DNA of 64,000 nucleotides from Denitratimonas yunnanensis (SeqCode) (GTDB taxonomy: Bacteria; Pseudomonadota; Gammaproteobacteria; Xanthomonadales; Xanthomonadaceae): the NCBI GenBank assembly GCA_026410415.1, contig JAPMLR010000001.1, positions 372,001 through 436,000 of the forward strand, given 5' to 3'. The notes beneath the pieces were generated by a model. The model made no database searches. It saw only the letters and a list, made by a program, of their open reading frames with translations, and was not told the DNA's origin. Positions within the stretch are counted from its first letter, which is position 1; every line of letters begins with the position of its first letter. The position numbers and the translations under genes are program-made. This document shows positions 28,801-36,869 of this stretch, in pieces.

Positions 28801-29312
28801 GAGATGCCGGCGGCTTCCTCGAGAAACACGCGCAGGTCTTCGGGCTTGGCTTCGATGATCTTGGAGATCATGCCTTGCTCGATGATCGAGTAACTGCGGG
28901 GGCCGAGGCCGGTGCCCAGGAACAGGTCGGTAATGTCGCGCCGGCGGCAACGCGTGCCGTTGAGGTAGTAGCTCGATTGCCCGTCGCGACTGACCAGTCG
29001 CTTGACCGAAATTTCGTTGAATGCAGCATATTCGCCGGTGAGCGTGCCGTCGCTGTTGTCGAAGATCAGCTCCACGGTCGCCTGCCCCACCGGCTTGCGC
29101 GAGGACGAGCCGGAGAAAATCACATCGGTGATCGAGTCGCCACGCAGGCGGCTCGCCGAGCTCTCGCCCATCACCCAGCGCACTGCGTCGATGATGTTGG
29201 ACTTGCCGCAACCATTGGGCCCGACCACGGCGGTCATGTTCGTGGGCAGGTGCAGGGTGGTCGGATCGACGAAGGACTTGAAGCCTGCGAGCTTGATGGT
29301 GGATAGGCGCAT
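25812..29312 (-). CDS. smc: Chromosome segregation protein SMC
   Basis: 1166-aa condensin ATPase. The head starts at once (MRLSTIKLAGFKSF) with Walker A GPNGCGKSN near residue 32. Two long coiled coils (rich in Glu, Arg, Gln and Ala) flank the hinge near residues 500-640. The C-terminal head has signature LSGGEKAMTAVAL near 1070 and Walker B CLLDEVDAPLDEAN. The start at 29312 gives the family N-terminus; an upstream in-frame start would add an unlike leader. The kleisin partners scpA and scpB lie 3.4 kb away on the other strand, so the full SMC-ScpAB complex is encoded in this window. zipA follows 14 bases later. Confidence 0.96.
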   Translation of the reverse strand: MRLSTIKLAGFKSFVDPTTLHLPTNMTAVVGPNGCGKSNIIDAVRWVMGESSASRLRGDSITDVIFSGSSSRKPVGQATVELIFDNSDGTLTGEYAAFNEISVKRLVSRDGQSSYYLNGTRCRRRDITDLFLGTGLGPRSYSIIEQGMISKIIEAKPEDLRVFLEEAAGISKYKERRKETEQRIRHTRENLSRLNDLREEVDKQLEHLKRQARQAEQYQQFKEEQRIKEAQVRALEFRQLDTELVTLREAIAQDETRLEARIAEQRQAEAQIELCREQHGEATDRLAQAQGESYRVGSEIARIEQQVTHQRDLAERLARTHAETADQMAALAEDIAQDEERREALSLEIADVEPRLALLSGDDGARQASLHEIESALAQWQVEWDEHTRIASETTRGAEVERTKIEYLDRQSLDAERRHENLVAERATLDVATLTEALDRLTADHDLQRAGLDTLGDVLDERKQDVVALQDQQRRLQNELSETRKTGEAARGRLASLEALQHAALGQEKGAAQEWLAAQGLDRAQRLGETLTVEAGWETAVETVLGHLIEAALVDSPGALLSAVADFPRGRLALVGTESDTFVPAPGSLAAKVQGPAAALRWLGSLRTAETLEEAARLLPSLATHEAVITRSGEWLGPDWVRIVRSGEAGQGALAREREIQTLRVQIESFGEREAELGDQIAQLREDVAAAEQAREDAQRALYLAHRSVAELSGQMQSQQGKLESAQTRLERIDTELAQLRQTTQDARERARESRQGLEASLAKMAELENMRVALESRRRHLTEQRDVARSTAREARDAAHQLALKLESARIQVASLNQALLRMTAQREQLQQRHAELTAQLSDSDTPIKTLEAERQTYLEQRIVAERDLAAARSGIEGVDAEMRRHEALRQQADQQALALREKISQKRLSEQSLVLRIESLVEGIANAGMALDTVLAELPERAGVDEWKRAVGDLEARIRRLEPVNLAAIAEYGEAQQRKDYLDAQNADLTTALDTLEGAIKKIDRETRGRFKDTFDRVNAGVQMLYPRLFGGGHAYLELTGDDLLDTGVAIMARPPGKRVSNISLLSGGEKAMTAVALVFSIFQLNPAPFCLLDEVDAPLDEANVGRFSTMVSEMSEKVQFLFVTHNKATMEAARQLAGVTMREPGVSRLVSVDLAEAARLAVA

Positions 29313-29438
29313 GCGGCGGAAGATTCGACTTTGGGCCGGCAGCCCGGAACGGCCGCGCAGTATAGCTCCACCCCGACTCACGGCGTGTCCGTGCGCAAGC
29401 CTGCCCCGTTATTCTCCGACCCGCGCCCCTGCCAGGCT

Positions 29439-29530
29439 CAATGCTCTCAACCTGAGGCTGGCAAGAACCGTCTCCCGGCGAAAGCTGGAGACGAGGTGGA
29501 GGTTTCCTCGGGCCTTGATTGAGAGCATTG
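29439..29530. repeat. 92-nt nested inverted repeat (possible MITE-like element or structured RNA)
   Basis: Perfect 12-bp terminal arms CAATGCTCTCAA (29439-29450) and TTGAGAGCATTG (29519-29530) enclose further pairing: CCTGAGG against CCTCGGG, and CGTCTCC (29469-29475) against GGAGACG (29487-29493). The element fills much of the 252-bp gap between the csgG-like stop and the smc start. It could be a small non-autonomous mobile element, a REP-like unit, a transcript-end structure or a small RNA. No ORF is present in this gap. Confidence 0.65.
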
Positions 29531-29564
29531 CCGCCAGTCTGAACGAGACGGATTCAGCAACCTG

Positions 29565-30419
29565 CTATTGCACCGGCGCCAGGCTGGCGCTGATGGTTAC
29601 TCCCGAGCTCACCATCACCTTTTTTTCCCAAGGCAAATAGCCGGCCAGAGAAATACGCACGGTTCGCAACCCTTGCGGCAAGGACACCGTGCCGCCGGCA
29701 TTGCCATAAAAAATGCCGTCCACTTCGATATCTGCCCCCGGCGGTGTACTGGTCACAGCCACTTGCACCATCGCCGGCGCTGCGTCCTGCACCACGGCAG
29801 GGCGCTCAAACCGTCCCGATTGCACGACTTCGGCAACCACATCATGCGCCGCCTGCTCTGCCAGGGCGGCATAAGCTCCACTGCTGCGCACGCTCATGCC
29901 ACCGGCCTCGTTGATGGTGCGCTGGGTAGTGGTACGGGTGGAAAATGCGATGCTGCCCGACTCGACATCCGTGATGCGCATGCTCACTGTCAACGTCAGT
30001 TGCGTGCTGCGCGTATTGACGCCATAACCGCTGAACGTCTTGGCCTCTTGTCCCAGCGAAACCACCCGGCCGGTCAACAATAACCGGGCACCCAACAAAC
30101 GCCCCATTTGTGCTGCGCCTGCCGAGTCGACCATGCCGCTGGCACCAAAGCCGAGCTCATTCATCACGCTGCTCAGCTTTTCCCGCTCCACCACTTCAAA
30201 CAGACCGGTGTTGACCAACTCGTCCATCACGTAGTCGGCCAACTGCGTACCTGCCAGGTCGGCAGAATACTGGTGGGTATCAAAATCGACCACAGCGATG
30301 CGCGGCAGCCCCCGGGCCATGGTGATGGACGCACTCACTGCCAGCCCGAAAAGTACCAGTACAGCGACCCGCAAAGAATGAAATGCACGTCGATGGAACG
30401 AAGTCAACAGATAACGCAT
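29565..30419 (-). CDS. CsgG-domain protein with C-terminal PEGA domain, exported
   Basis: 284-aa protein. N-terminal signal peptide (VAVLVLFGLAVSASITMA) with no lipobox Cys, unlike E. coli CsgG. A CsgG-like domain occupies residues about 40-200 (RIAVVDFDTHQY, LADYVMDELVNTGLFEVVEREKL in parts, LLLTGRVVSLG). A PEGA repeat closes the protein (VAVTSTPPGADIEVDGIFYGN, LRTVRISLAGY), a surface-association module. ATG at 30419 has AGGGGG six bases upstream. No curli genes are near, so curli secretion is unlikely; the related LpoB/GNA1162 families assemble envelope machines. Confidence 0.83.
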   Translation of the reverse strand: MRYLLTSFHRRAFHSLRVAVLVLFGLAVSASITMARGLPRIAVVDFDTHQYSADLAGTQLADYVMDELVNTGLFEVVEREKLSSVMNELGFGASGMVDSAGAAQMGRLLGARLLLTGRVVSLGQEAKTFSGYGVNTRSTQLTLTVSMRITDVESGSIAFSTRTTTQRTINEAGGMSVRSSGAYAALAEQAAHDVVAEVVQSGRFERPAVVQDAAPAMVQVAVTSTPPGADIEVDGIFYGNAGGTVSLPQGLRTVRISLAGYLPWEKKVMVSSGVTISASLAPVQ

Positions 30420-30640
30420 GACTTTCCCCCTGTGGATAGTCAAAGCCGCATGTGGGCGGGATGGTATTGGGAGATGGCAGCGAAGTCACGCGAAGCGCCA
30501 CGTTTCCTGGTTTGCCCCGAGCCTCAGCCGAACACGTGCCACTCCCGCCTGTGCGAGCGAAGTTGCGGCTGCGGCTGAAAAACGAGGGCAATCAGGCCGG
30601 CCACGCCTTGGCATTCCCCGAACCTGGCCGCTGCCTGCTT

Positions 30641-31480
30641 TCAGTTCGCCTCCATTGGCCGAATCGTGGCCTTTGTCCGCAGTCCGGCAATTTTTTCCTC
30701 CAGGTGCTTGTCGCCGGCCTGCTTGAGGATGCCGTCGCGCACGTCCTCGAAGGGAGGAGGAGTGAACTGGCGCGAGGCCACGCGCTGGATGACATGCCAG
30801 CCGAAACGGGTGCGCACCGGTGCAACGGATACTCCGCCATCGGGCAAGGCGAGTGCGGCCTTGGCCAGTTCCGGCGGCAACTGTGCGATGTTGGCCCAGC
30901 CAAGATCACCTGCCTGCTGCGCACCGGAGGCTTCGGCTCCGGCTAGCCACACGGCAAAATCCGCACTCGCAACTGCGGCGCTCGCGGCAGCAATGGCGGC
31001 GGCCTCGTCGACATACAGCGCATTTCGCAGATGCAGTTCGCGGGTGCCGGTCTGGGCGATCACTTGCTGGTAGAACTCGCGCAATTGCTCGTCACTGAGG
31101 GCCATGCCGGCACGGGTATCGGCGAGATTGCGTGCGGCCAGGGCCTGCACTCGCACCAGGTCCAGTTCGGTACGTACGTCCGGGCGTGCGGCCAATCCGC
31201 TGGCAATGGCGTCCTGGGCCAGCAGCACGGTTTCCACTGCCAGATCGATGACCTGTTCGCGCTGCGCGGAGTCGGAAAGATCGAAGCCACGAACACGCGC
31301 GATGCGCACCAGCATTGCCTCGCTGATGCCCTCCCCGTTCACGCTCAGTGCAATGGCGTCTTCGGCCGGATAACGCAGGGCCGTTTCTGCTCCGGCAGAC
31401 GTTGCGTCCGGCCCACCGCAGGCGACGAGGGCGAAGGGGTACAGGCAAAAAGCCAGCCGCAGGAAAGCGATTCGGGTCAT
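30641..31480 (-). CDS. Parvulin-type peptidyl-prolyl isomerase, lipoprotein
   Basis: 279-aa protein. A lipoprotein signal ends at LVAC (Cys about 21), so it should be lipid-anchored in the envelope. A SurA-type N-terminal helical part (residues 45-140) is followed by a parvulin domain (residues about 145-245: LHLRNALYVDE, GDLGWANIAQLPPEL, TRFGWHVIQRV). The arrangement matches EpsD/PpiC-type foldases that help outer-membrane or exopolysaccharide assembly. The YciI-type gene upstream overlaps its start by one base. A 221-bp gap with no feature I can recognise separates it from the csgG-like gene downstream. Confidence 0.88.
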   Translation of the reverse strand: MTRIAFLRLAFCLYPFALVACGGPDATSAGAETALRYPAEDAIALSVNGEGISEAMLVRIARVRGFDLSDSAQREQVIDLAVETVLLAQDAIASGLAARPDVRTELDLVRVQALAARNLADTRAGMALSDEQLREFYQQVIAQTGTRELHLRNALYVDEAAAIAAASAAVASADFAVWLAGAEASGAQQAGDLGWANIAQLPPELAKAALALPDGGVSVAPVRTRFGWHVIQRVASRQFTPPPFEDVRDGILKQAGDKHLEEKIAGLRTKATIRPMEAN

Positions 31481-31794
31481 CAGGGCAACACCTTTCGAAA
31501 GGGGTGAATTTCCACGTCGCGATAGACGCCAGCGAGCATGTATGGATCGGCATCGGCCCAGTTGCGTGCCTCTTCCAGCGAGTCGAACCCGGCCACGACC
31601 AGGCTGCCGGCGAAACCTGCCGGGCCTGGGTCTTCCGCATCGATGGCCGGCAGCGGGCCTGCCAGCAGCAAGCGGCCTTCATCGCGCAGCGTGGCGAGGC
31701 GTTGCAGATGCGCTGGACGCGCCGCCAGGCGGCGTTCGAGGCTGTCGGGGTTGTCGCGTGCCAGAATCGCGTACCACATCGTGCCTGTCGCCAT
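31480..31794 (-). CDS. YciI family protein
   Basis: 104-aa ferredoxin-like-fold protein of the YciI family. Features: [25 protein letters not shown] in parts (conserved Arg and His-Leu), [31 protein letters not shown] and the C-terminal HPFRKVL. The conserved His and Asp pair fits the family active site, though the reaction is unknown. Its stop and the PPIase start overlap (TGATG), so they are one operon. Confidence 0.9.
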   Translation of the reverse strand: MATGTMWYAILARDNPDSLERRLAARPAHLQRLATLRDEGRLLLAGPLPAIDAEDPGPAGFAGSLVVAGFDSLEEARNWADADPYMLAGVYRDVEIHPFRKVLP

Positions 31795-31916
31795 AGGTCA
31801 AAGCCCGGCATGATAGCCTTTGCGGATTGCAGCTTGCTTTGCTCGCATCCTGCCGGCCGGAAACGGCGCAGCAAACTGCGCCCCTCGACGACACGGACAC
31901 CACAAGACACCCTTCG

Positions 31917-32534
31917 ATGAGCGAACGTCTCGACATCCATCCCGTCAATCCGCAAGTGCGTTTCATCGCGCAGGCGGCACGGCGCATTGCCGAGGGTGAC
32001 CTGCTGATCGTGCCGACCGATGCAGGGTATTCGTTCGTCTGGGGCATCGATGCGACCGAGGCCGAGCAGCGCGTTCAACGTCTGCGGCTGCTGGACACGC
32101 GCCACCCTTTCACCTTACTCTGTGCAACGATCAGCCAGATCGGAAGTATCGCGAAGCTTGATGACCGCGCCTTCCGAATCGTCAAATCGCTGACTCCCGG
32201 CCCCATCACGTTCATTCTGCCCGCCAGTGCGGAGCTGCCGCGTCGGCTGAAGCAGACCAAGCGCCGAAACATCGGATGCCGCATCCCGGACAACACGGTG
32301 ACGCAGGCATTGCTGGAAGCCGTGGGATCACCTCTGCTGACTACCAGCCTCGTGTTGCCCGATGAACCACTGGACAACAACGAGGCCGAGGCGGTCGCCG
32401 ATGGATCGCTGCGCCATGTGGACCTGATGCTCGACGCCGGAGATTGCCCACCTGGGCCGACCAGCGTTCTGGATCTGTCCGGCGAGGAGCCGACGGTGAC
32501 GCGCCAGGGGTTCGTGCCGTTGGACCTGGCTTGA
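31917..32534 (+). CDS. YciO-type threonylcarbamoyl-AMP synthase-like protein
   Basis: 205-aa protein of the YrdC/Sua5/YciO superfamily, which makes threonylcarbamoyl-AMP for t6A modification of tRNA. Motifs: LLIVPTDAGYSFVWG (substrate pocket), RHPFTLLCATISQIG, LTPGPITFILPAS and the C-terminal CPPGPTSVLDLS. It is closer to YciO than to TsaC by length and by the missing KRP...L motif (DTRHPF instead). The ATG at 31917 was chosen as the normal N-terminus. It is divergent from the YciI gene. The exact substrate of YciO-type proteins is less certain. Confidence 0.87.
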   Translation: MSERLDIHPVNPQVRFIAQAARRIAEGDLLIVPTDAGYSFVWGIDATEAEQRVQRLRLLDTRHPFTLLCATISQIGSIAKLDDRAFRIVKSLTPGPITFILPASAELPRRLKQTKRRNIGCRIPDNTVTQALLEAVGSPLLTTSLVLPDEPLDNNEAEAVADGSLRHVDLMLDAGDCPPGPTSVLDLSGEEPTVTRQGFVPLDLA

Positions 32535-32695
32535 GCCAGGCCTGCCGATTCGGGCCGGATCGGGTACACGCCGCCATCGGGTCATTCCCGGATGGAAGGC
32601 CAGATCAGGGATTTTCGCCGAACCGTGCGGCAGGGGCCGCCTGACGGTGCGCAATACCACTTTTCTCTTCCGCAGGCCGAGAGCCGCACCAACGC

Positions 32696-33616
32696 ATGAC
32701 CCAGCCACCGGCATTCAACGCCAGTACGACACCAACCGTTGCCCAGCCGCAGCAGCAGGAAATGCCGCTGGCGCTGGTGCACGGGCAGCCGGTGTTGCAG
32801 ATGCCGCAGGATCTCTACATCCCGCCGGATGCACTGGAAGTGATTCTGGAAGCATTCGAGGGACCGCTGGATCTGCTGCTTTATCTGATTCGCCGACAGA
32901 ACCTGGACATCCTCGATATCCCTGTCGCGGAAATCACGCGCCAATACGTTGATTACATCAACGTGATGCAGGAACTGCGGTTCGAGTTGGCGGCCGAATA
33001 CCTCGTCATGGCCGCGATTCTTGCCGAGATCAAGTCACGCCTGCTGCTGCCGCGCCCGCCGTCGGAAGATGGCGAGGAAGATGATCCGCGTGCCGACCTC
33101 GTGCGCCGCCTGCAGGAGTACGAGCGTTACAAGAAAGCCGCCGAGGATCTGGATACCCTGCCCCGGGTGGAGCGGGACACCACGCTGGTCCACGCCTTCG
33201 TGCCGGAGTTGAGGATCGAGCGGGAGCCGCCGTCGGTCGACATGAAAGAACTGCTTGTGGCGCTGGTGGATGTCCTCAAGCGTGCCGACTTGTACACCAG
33301 GCACGCCATCCATCGCGAAGCACTCAGTGTTCGGCAACGCATGGGCGACGTGTTGTCGCACCTCGGTGATGGCCAGTTCCATGTCTTCGGAACACTGTTT
33401 CAACCTGAAGAGGGCCGCCTGGGCGTCATCGTGACGTTCCTGTCGATCCTCGAACTGGCCAAGGAACGTCTGGTGGAGATCGTGCAGGAAGCGCAGTTCG
33501 CTGCCATTTACGTTCGCTCGCTGGCGGCAACCGGCACCGACGGCGACGCGAGCGAACTTCTGGAGCATGCCGACATCGACGATTACGACGGCGAAGCCGC
33601 CACACAGGATGCATGA
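32696..33616 (+). CDS. scpA: Segregation and condensation protein A (kleisin)
   Basis: 306-aa kleisin that bridges SMC heads in the bacterial condensin. The conserved block FEGPLDLLLYLIRRQNLDILDIP lies near residues 55-77, and AAEYLVMAAILAEIKSRLLLP follows. The C-terminal winged helix is near 215-280 (VIVTFLSILELAKE). The unstructured N-terminal extension (about 50 residues, Gln/Pro-rich) is longer than in most ScpA. scpB overlaps the stop by four bases. Confidence 0.95.
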   Translation: MTQPPAFNASTTPTVAQPQQQEMPLALVHGQPVLQMPQDLYIPPDALEVILEAFEGPLDLLLYLIRRQNLDILDIPVAEITRQYVDYINVMQELRFELAAEYLVMAAILAEIKSRLLLPRPPSEDGEEDDPRADLVRRLQEYERYKKAAEDLDTLPRVERDTTLVHAFVPELRIEREPPSVDMKELLVALVDVLKRADLYTRHAIHREALSVRQRMGDVLSHLGDGQFHVFGTLFQPEEGRLGVIVTFLSILELAKERLVEIVQEAQFAAIYVRSLAATGTDGDASELLEHADIDDYDGEAATQDA

Positions 33617-34386
33617 CATCGATGGACTCTCCCCTGATCCAGCGCATCGTCGAAGCAGCGATTCTGGCTTCCAGCCAGCCGGTGACGCTGGCGCAACTCC
33701 GTGATCTGTTTCCCGTCGACCAGTCGCTGGAAAACGGCGCGATCGAGAACGCCCTGGATGCGCTGCAGAAGGCTTGCGAGGGTCGCGGTGTGGAACTGGT
33801 CGAGGTGGCGAGCGGGTTCCGCTACCAGGTCCGCACCGAGGTTCATCCCTGGGTCGCAAGGCTGTGGGCGGAACGGCCGCAGCGCTATACCCGCGCCACT
33901 CTGGAAACGCTGGCCCTCATCGCCTATCGCCAACCCATCACCCGTGGCGAGATCGAGCAGATCCGCGGCGTGGCAGTGAGCAGCAACATCGTCAGGATGC
34001 TCGAGGAGCGTGAATGGATCCGGGTCATCGGCCATCGCGATGTGCCTGGCAAGCCGGCACTGTTCGGTACCACCAGGCAGTTTCTGGATTACTTCAACCT
34101 CAAGAGTCTGGACGAGTTGCCACCGTTGTCCGAGCTGCGTGATCTCACCGAACTGGAGCCGCAACTTCCCCTCGATGGCGAAGTGCCGTCGTCCGCTTCC
34201 CTGCCACTGGATCCCGATCCCGAATTGCCCGAGCCCTCGATCGAGGATGCCACCGACGTGGTGATCGCACCGGACATCCCCGCCACCGCCGCAATCGACC
34301 TGCCCCCCGAACATTTCGACCCTGTTGATTCCCACCCCTTGGACGCGGACGACGATACCGATACCGCGCCGGAGCACACCGCATGA
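33613..34386 (+). CDS. scpB: Segregation and condensation protein B
   Basis: 257-aa SMC-complex subunit. Two winged-helix domains fill residues 5-175: IVEAAILASSQPVTLAQL, RYTRATLETLALIAYRQPITRGEIEQIRGV in parts, FGTTRQFLDYFNLKSLDELPPL. An acidic, Pro/Asp-rich tail of about 75 residues follows (PLDPDPELPEP, DADDDTDTAPEHTA). Overlaps both scpA (ATGA) and rluB (ATGA), giving a tight three-gene operon. Confidence 0.95.
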   Translation: MTSMDSPLIQRIVEAAILASSQPVTLAQLRDLFPVDQSLENGAIENALDALQKACEGRGVELVEVASGFRYQVRTEVHPWVARLWAERPQRYTRATLETLALIAYRQPITRGEIEQIRGVAVSSNIVRMLEEREWIRVIGHRDVPGKPALFGTTRQFLDYFNLKSLDELPPLSELRDLTELEPQLPLDGEVPSSASLPLDPDPELPEPSIEDATDVVIAPDIPATAAIDLPPEHFDPVDSHPLDADDDTDTAPEHTA

Positions 34387-35831
34387 CCCGTACCACCCCG
34401 CCCTCATCGGCCTCGCGCCGCACTCTCTCGCTCAAGCGTGAAGCCAATTCCGCCAGTACCGTGGCCGAGCGCCTGCACAAGGTTCTCGCGCAGGCCGGTC
34501 TCGGCTCGCGCCGGGCGCTGGAAGAACGCATCGCCCAAGGCCAGGTGAAGGTCAACGGAGAGGTCGCCAACCTGGGGAGCAGCGTGAAAAGCGGCGACCG
34601 CATCGAGCTGGATGGCAAAACCTTCGTTACCACCGTGCAGAGCGAAACCCCGCGTGTCATCGTTTACAACAAGCCGGAAGGCGAAGTGACCACGCGCGAA
34701 GACCCGGAAGGCCGCCCTACGGTGTTCGATCGACTGCCGCAGATCAAGGGCGCGCGCTGGATCAACGTCGGGCGCTTGGACATCAACACCACCGGCCTGC
34801 TGTTGCTGACCACCGATGGGGACCTGGCCAACGCCCTGATGCATCCTTCACGCGAGGTCGAACGTGAATATGTCTGTCGCGTACGTGCCCCGGAAGGACA
34901 GGACGACATCTCCGACGAGCTCGCCCAGCAACTGGTACGTGGCGTTCAGCTGGACGACGGGCCGGCAAGCTTCGAGGTAGTCGAGCGCATCGGCGGTACC
35001 GACTCGCATGACTGGTTCCGGGTGGTGGTGAAGGAGGGGCGCAACCGCGAAGTGCGTCGTCTTTGGGAATCGCAAGGTTGTCAGGTCAGCCGACTCAAGC
35101 GCGTGCGCTACGGCAATGTCGCGCTTCCGCGACTGCTCAAGCGTGGCCACTTCGAGGAGTTGTCGCCCGACGCGGTGAGCGCACTTCGTTCGGAACTGAA
35201 TCTGGACAACGCCGAAGCAACGCTGACGCTCCAGCCTGTCATCGGCCAGCGTCGCGCCAAACCGGCCGAATACCGCCCTGCGCCACGCGAACAACGTGCC
35301 TGGACGGGCGGATACAACTCTGCCGACGAAGCACGCGAACTACGCGCCTTCGACAACATTCGTGATGATCGCCCCGGAAAGCCCCGTTACGGCAAGCCCG
35401 GTGGCGGCCGCCCCGCCCCCCCCGGACGCAAGGGCGGTGGCCGCCAGATTCCCGATGACATCGGCAATCGCCTGACTGCACCGGGTGGCATCACAGGCCC
35501 GCGCAAGAACAAGCGTGGCAAAGGCACGGCGCCAGGTTTCGAGAACCCGACCGAGCACCGCACCTGGTATGTGCCCGAAGGTGTCACCACTACCAGCCGC
35601 ATCGCTCCGCCACGCCAAGTAGGACGCCCCGGCCCGCTGGGCGACCGTCCCGCTGGGGCACGTGGCAAACCTGGAGCACGCCCCGGAGGAAAGCCGGGCG
35701 GAAAACCAGGATCAGGTCCGCGTCCGGGGGGCGCTGGTCCACGCGGTCCACAAGGTGGCAAGGGAGGACACGGCAACGCAGGAAATCGTCCCGGCCGTGG
35801 CGCACCACGCTCCAACAAACCGCGCGGCTGA
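34383..35831 (+). CDS. rluB: 23S rRNA pseudouridine(2605) synthase with long Gly/Pro/Arg-rich tail
   Basis: 482-aa RsuA/RluB-type enzyme. An S4 RNA-binding domain (RLHKVLAQAGLGSRRALEERIA in parts, residues about 30-80) precedes the catalytic domain. The catalytic Asp is in RLDINTTGLLLLT near residue 138, and KEGRNREVRRLWES is near 220. Residues about 300-482 are low-complexity, basic and glycine-rich (PGGKPGGKPGSGPRPGG), probably disordered and RNA-binding. Its overlap with scpB is the classic scpA-scpB-rluB order. Confidence 0.94.
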   Translation: MTRTTPPSSASRRTLSLKREANSASTVAERLHKVLAQAGLGSRRALEERIAQGQVKVNGEVANLGSSVKSGDRIELDGKTFVTTVQSETPRVIVYNKPEGEVTTREDPEGRPTVFDRLPQIKGARWINVGRLDINTTGLLLLTTDGDLANALMHPSREVEREYVCRVRAPEGQDDISDELAQQLVRGVQLDDGPASFEVVERIGGTDSHDWFRVVVKEGRNREVRRLWESQGCQVSRLKRVRYGNVALPRLLKRGHFEELSPDAVSALRSELNLDNAEATLTLQPVIGQRRAKPAEYRPAPREQRAWTGGYNSADEARELRAFDNIRDDRPGKPRYGKPGGGRPAPPGRKGGGRQIPDDIGNRLTAPGGITGPRKNKRGKGTAPGFENPTEHRTWYVPEGVTTTSRIAPPRQVGRPGPLGDRPAGARGKPGARPGGKPGGKPGSGPRPGGAGPRGPQGGKGGHGNAGNRPGRGAPRSNKPRG

Positions 35832-36060
35832 GGCCAAGCCTGGCGAGCTGCTACACCCATCGACCCTCAACGGACACCGTGCACTTGCTGCCACTCGCTT
35901 CAAGTCGCAGACGGGCAAGCGGGCGTTCATGAAGACGGTTTCGTCATCATGAGCGGCATCGGTTTGGTCGTGTTCGCCACCCTGGTAGCAGGAAAATGCC
36001 TCGGCGTGCGACCTTTCCGCAGGCTGCTAGACTCGGGCGCTGGCATCGCACGAGAGCAGC

Positions 36061-36636
36061 ATGGCATCCCCCGTCGACTTCCTTGGCCGTACCCGGCTCA
36101 TCCAGAGCATCGAGCAAGTCCACGAAAGCGGCTTCAGCCCCGAGCGGCTTTGCCGGGTGCTGGAGGCACAATGCCGCAATGGCGGCATCGCGCTTCCCGC
36201 TGCCGCGCTGTCGCCTCGTCCGGATCGCTATGCCCGTCGCAGGATCCATCTCTGCGACCGCTGGGCCTACGAACTCATCGCCATGACGTGGGGGCCAGGC
36301 CAAAGCTCACCGCTGCATGACCACGACGGTCAGTGGTGCGTGGAGTGCCTCTGGCAAGGCAGCCTGGAAATCACCCGCCACGATCTTTGCGAACGTCACC
36401 TGGATGGGCGCATTCGGTTTGTCACGCACGCACCGACGCTGACGCATGCAGGTGAAGGCGATTGGCTGGACGCCGAGACCGGATATCACACGATGCGCAA
36501 TCCGAGTGCGGAGAACGCTGCCATCTCGCTGCACATCTATCCGCGAGCCTTCCGGCAATGTGGATGGTATGAACCCGCCGGCGAAGGATGGGTCCGACGC
36601 CACGACTGCAACCTGTCACTGGATCCCTGGGACTGA
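36061..36636 (+). CDS. Cysteine dioxygenase-like cupin
   Basis: 191-aa cupin. The iron-binding residues expected for cysteine dioxygenase are present: His86 and His88 in PLHDHDGQW, and His143 in GYHTMRN. CVECLWQGS follows the HxH motif, where the family often has the Cys of the Cys-Tyr crosslink. The enzyme oxidises cysteine, or a related thiol, to the sulfinic acid using iron and oxygen. A 229-bp gap with no gene precedes it; TAGACT near 36027 may be a -10 element. The ATG at 36061 gives a full-length cupin. 3-mercaptopropionate dioxygenase is an alternative activity. Confidence 0.85.
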   Translation: MASPVDFLGRTRLIQSIEQVHESGFSPERLCRVLEAQCRNGGIALPAAALSPRPDRYARRRIHLCDRWAYELIAMTWGPGQSSPLHDHDGQWCVECLWQGSLEITRHDLCERHLDGRIRFVTHAPTLTHAGEGDWLDAETGYHTMRNPSAENAAISLHIYPRAFRQCGWYEPAGEGWVRRHDCNLSLDPWD

Positions 36637-36682
36637 GCGTATTGCCAACACGACTCGTCTTTCGCGATGCCTTTCGATGCTT

Positions 36683-36688
36683 TATAAT
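36683..36688 (+). promoter_or_regulatory. -10 element of tRNA-Leu
   Basis: A consensus TATAAT lies 17 bases upstream of the tRNA-Leu 5' end. A good -35 hexamer is not seen at 16-18 bp, which would leave this promoter dependent on the -10 element. Confidence 0.55.
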
Positions 36689-36704
36689 TCTTCGGCTGTT
36701 CGAT

Positions 36705-36790
36705 GCCGGTGTGGCGGAATGGTAGACGCGGCGGACTCAAAATCCGCTTCTGGCGACAGAGTGTAGGTTCGAGTCCTATCACCGGTACCA
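36705..36790 (+). tRNA. tRNA-Leu (CAA)
   Basis: 86-nt class II tRNA with a long variable arm (TTCTGGCGACAGAGTGTA region) and encoded CCA. Acceptor is GCCGGTG/CACCGGT with one G-U pair. The anticodon stem GCGGA/TCCGC holds loop CTCAAAA, anticodon CAA. T-arm GGTTCGAGTCC is standard. Confidence 0.95.
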
Positions 36791-36820
36791 GCGGTTCTGC
36801 GAACCGCACGGATTGAAACG

Positions 36821-36848
36821 AAGCCCCGCCAAGTGCGGGGCTTTTTTC
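36821..36848 (+). terminator. Terminator after tRNA-Leu
   Basis: Stem AAGCCCCGC with GCGGGGCTT around a short CAAGT loop, followed by six T residues. A second small hairpin (GCGGTT/GAACCGC, 36791-36807) lies right after the tRNA CCA. Both fit the end of the tRNA transcript. Confidence 0.9.
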
Positions 36849-36869
36849 TTTGTAGCAGGACCGATTCGA

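Noticed and set aside
29439..29530. 6S RNA or other named small RNA between smc and the csgG-like gene
   Set aside because: Too short and lacking the open-complex-like central bubble of 6S RNA; no other named family is recognised.
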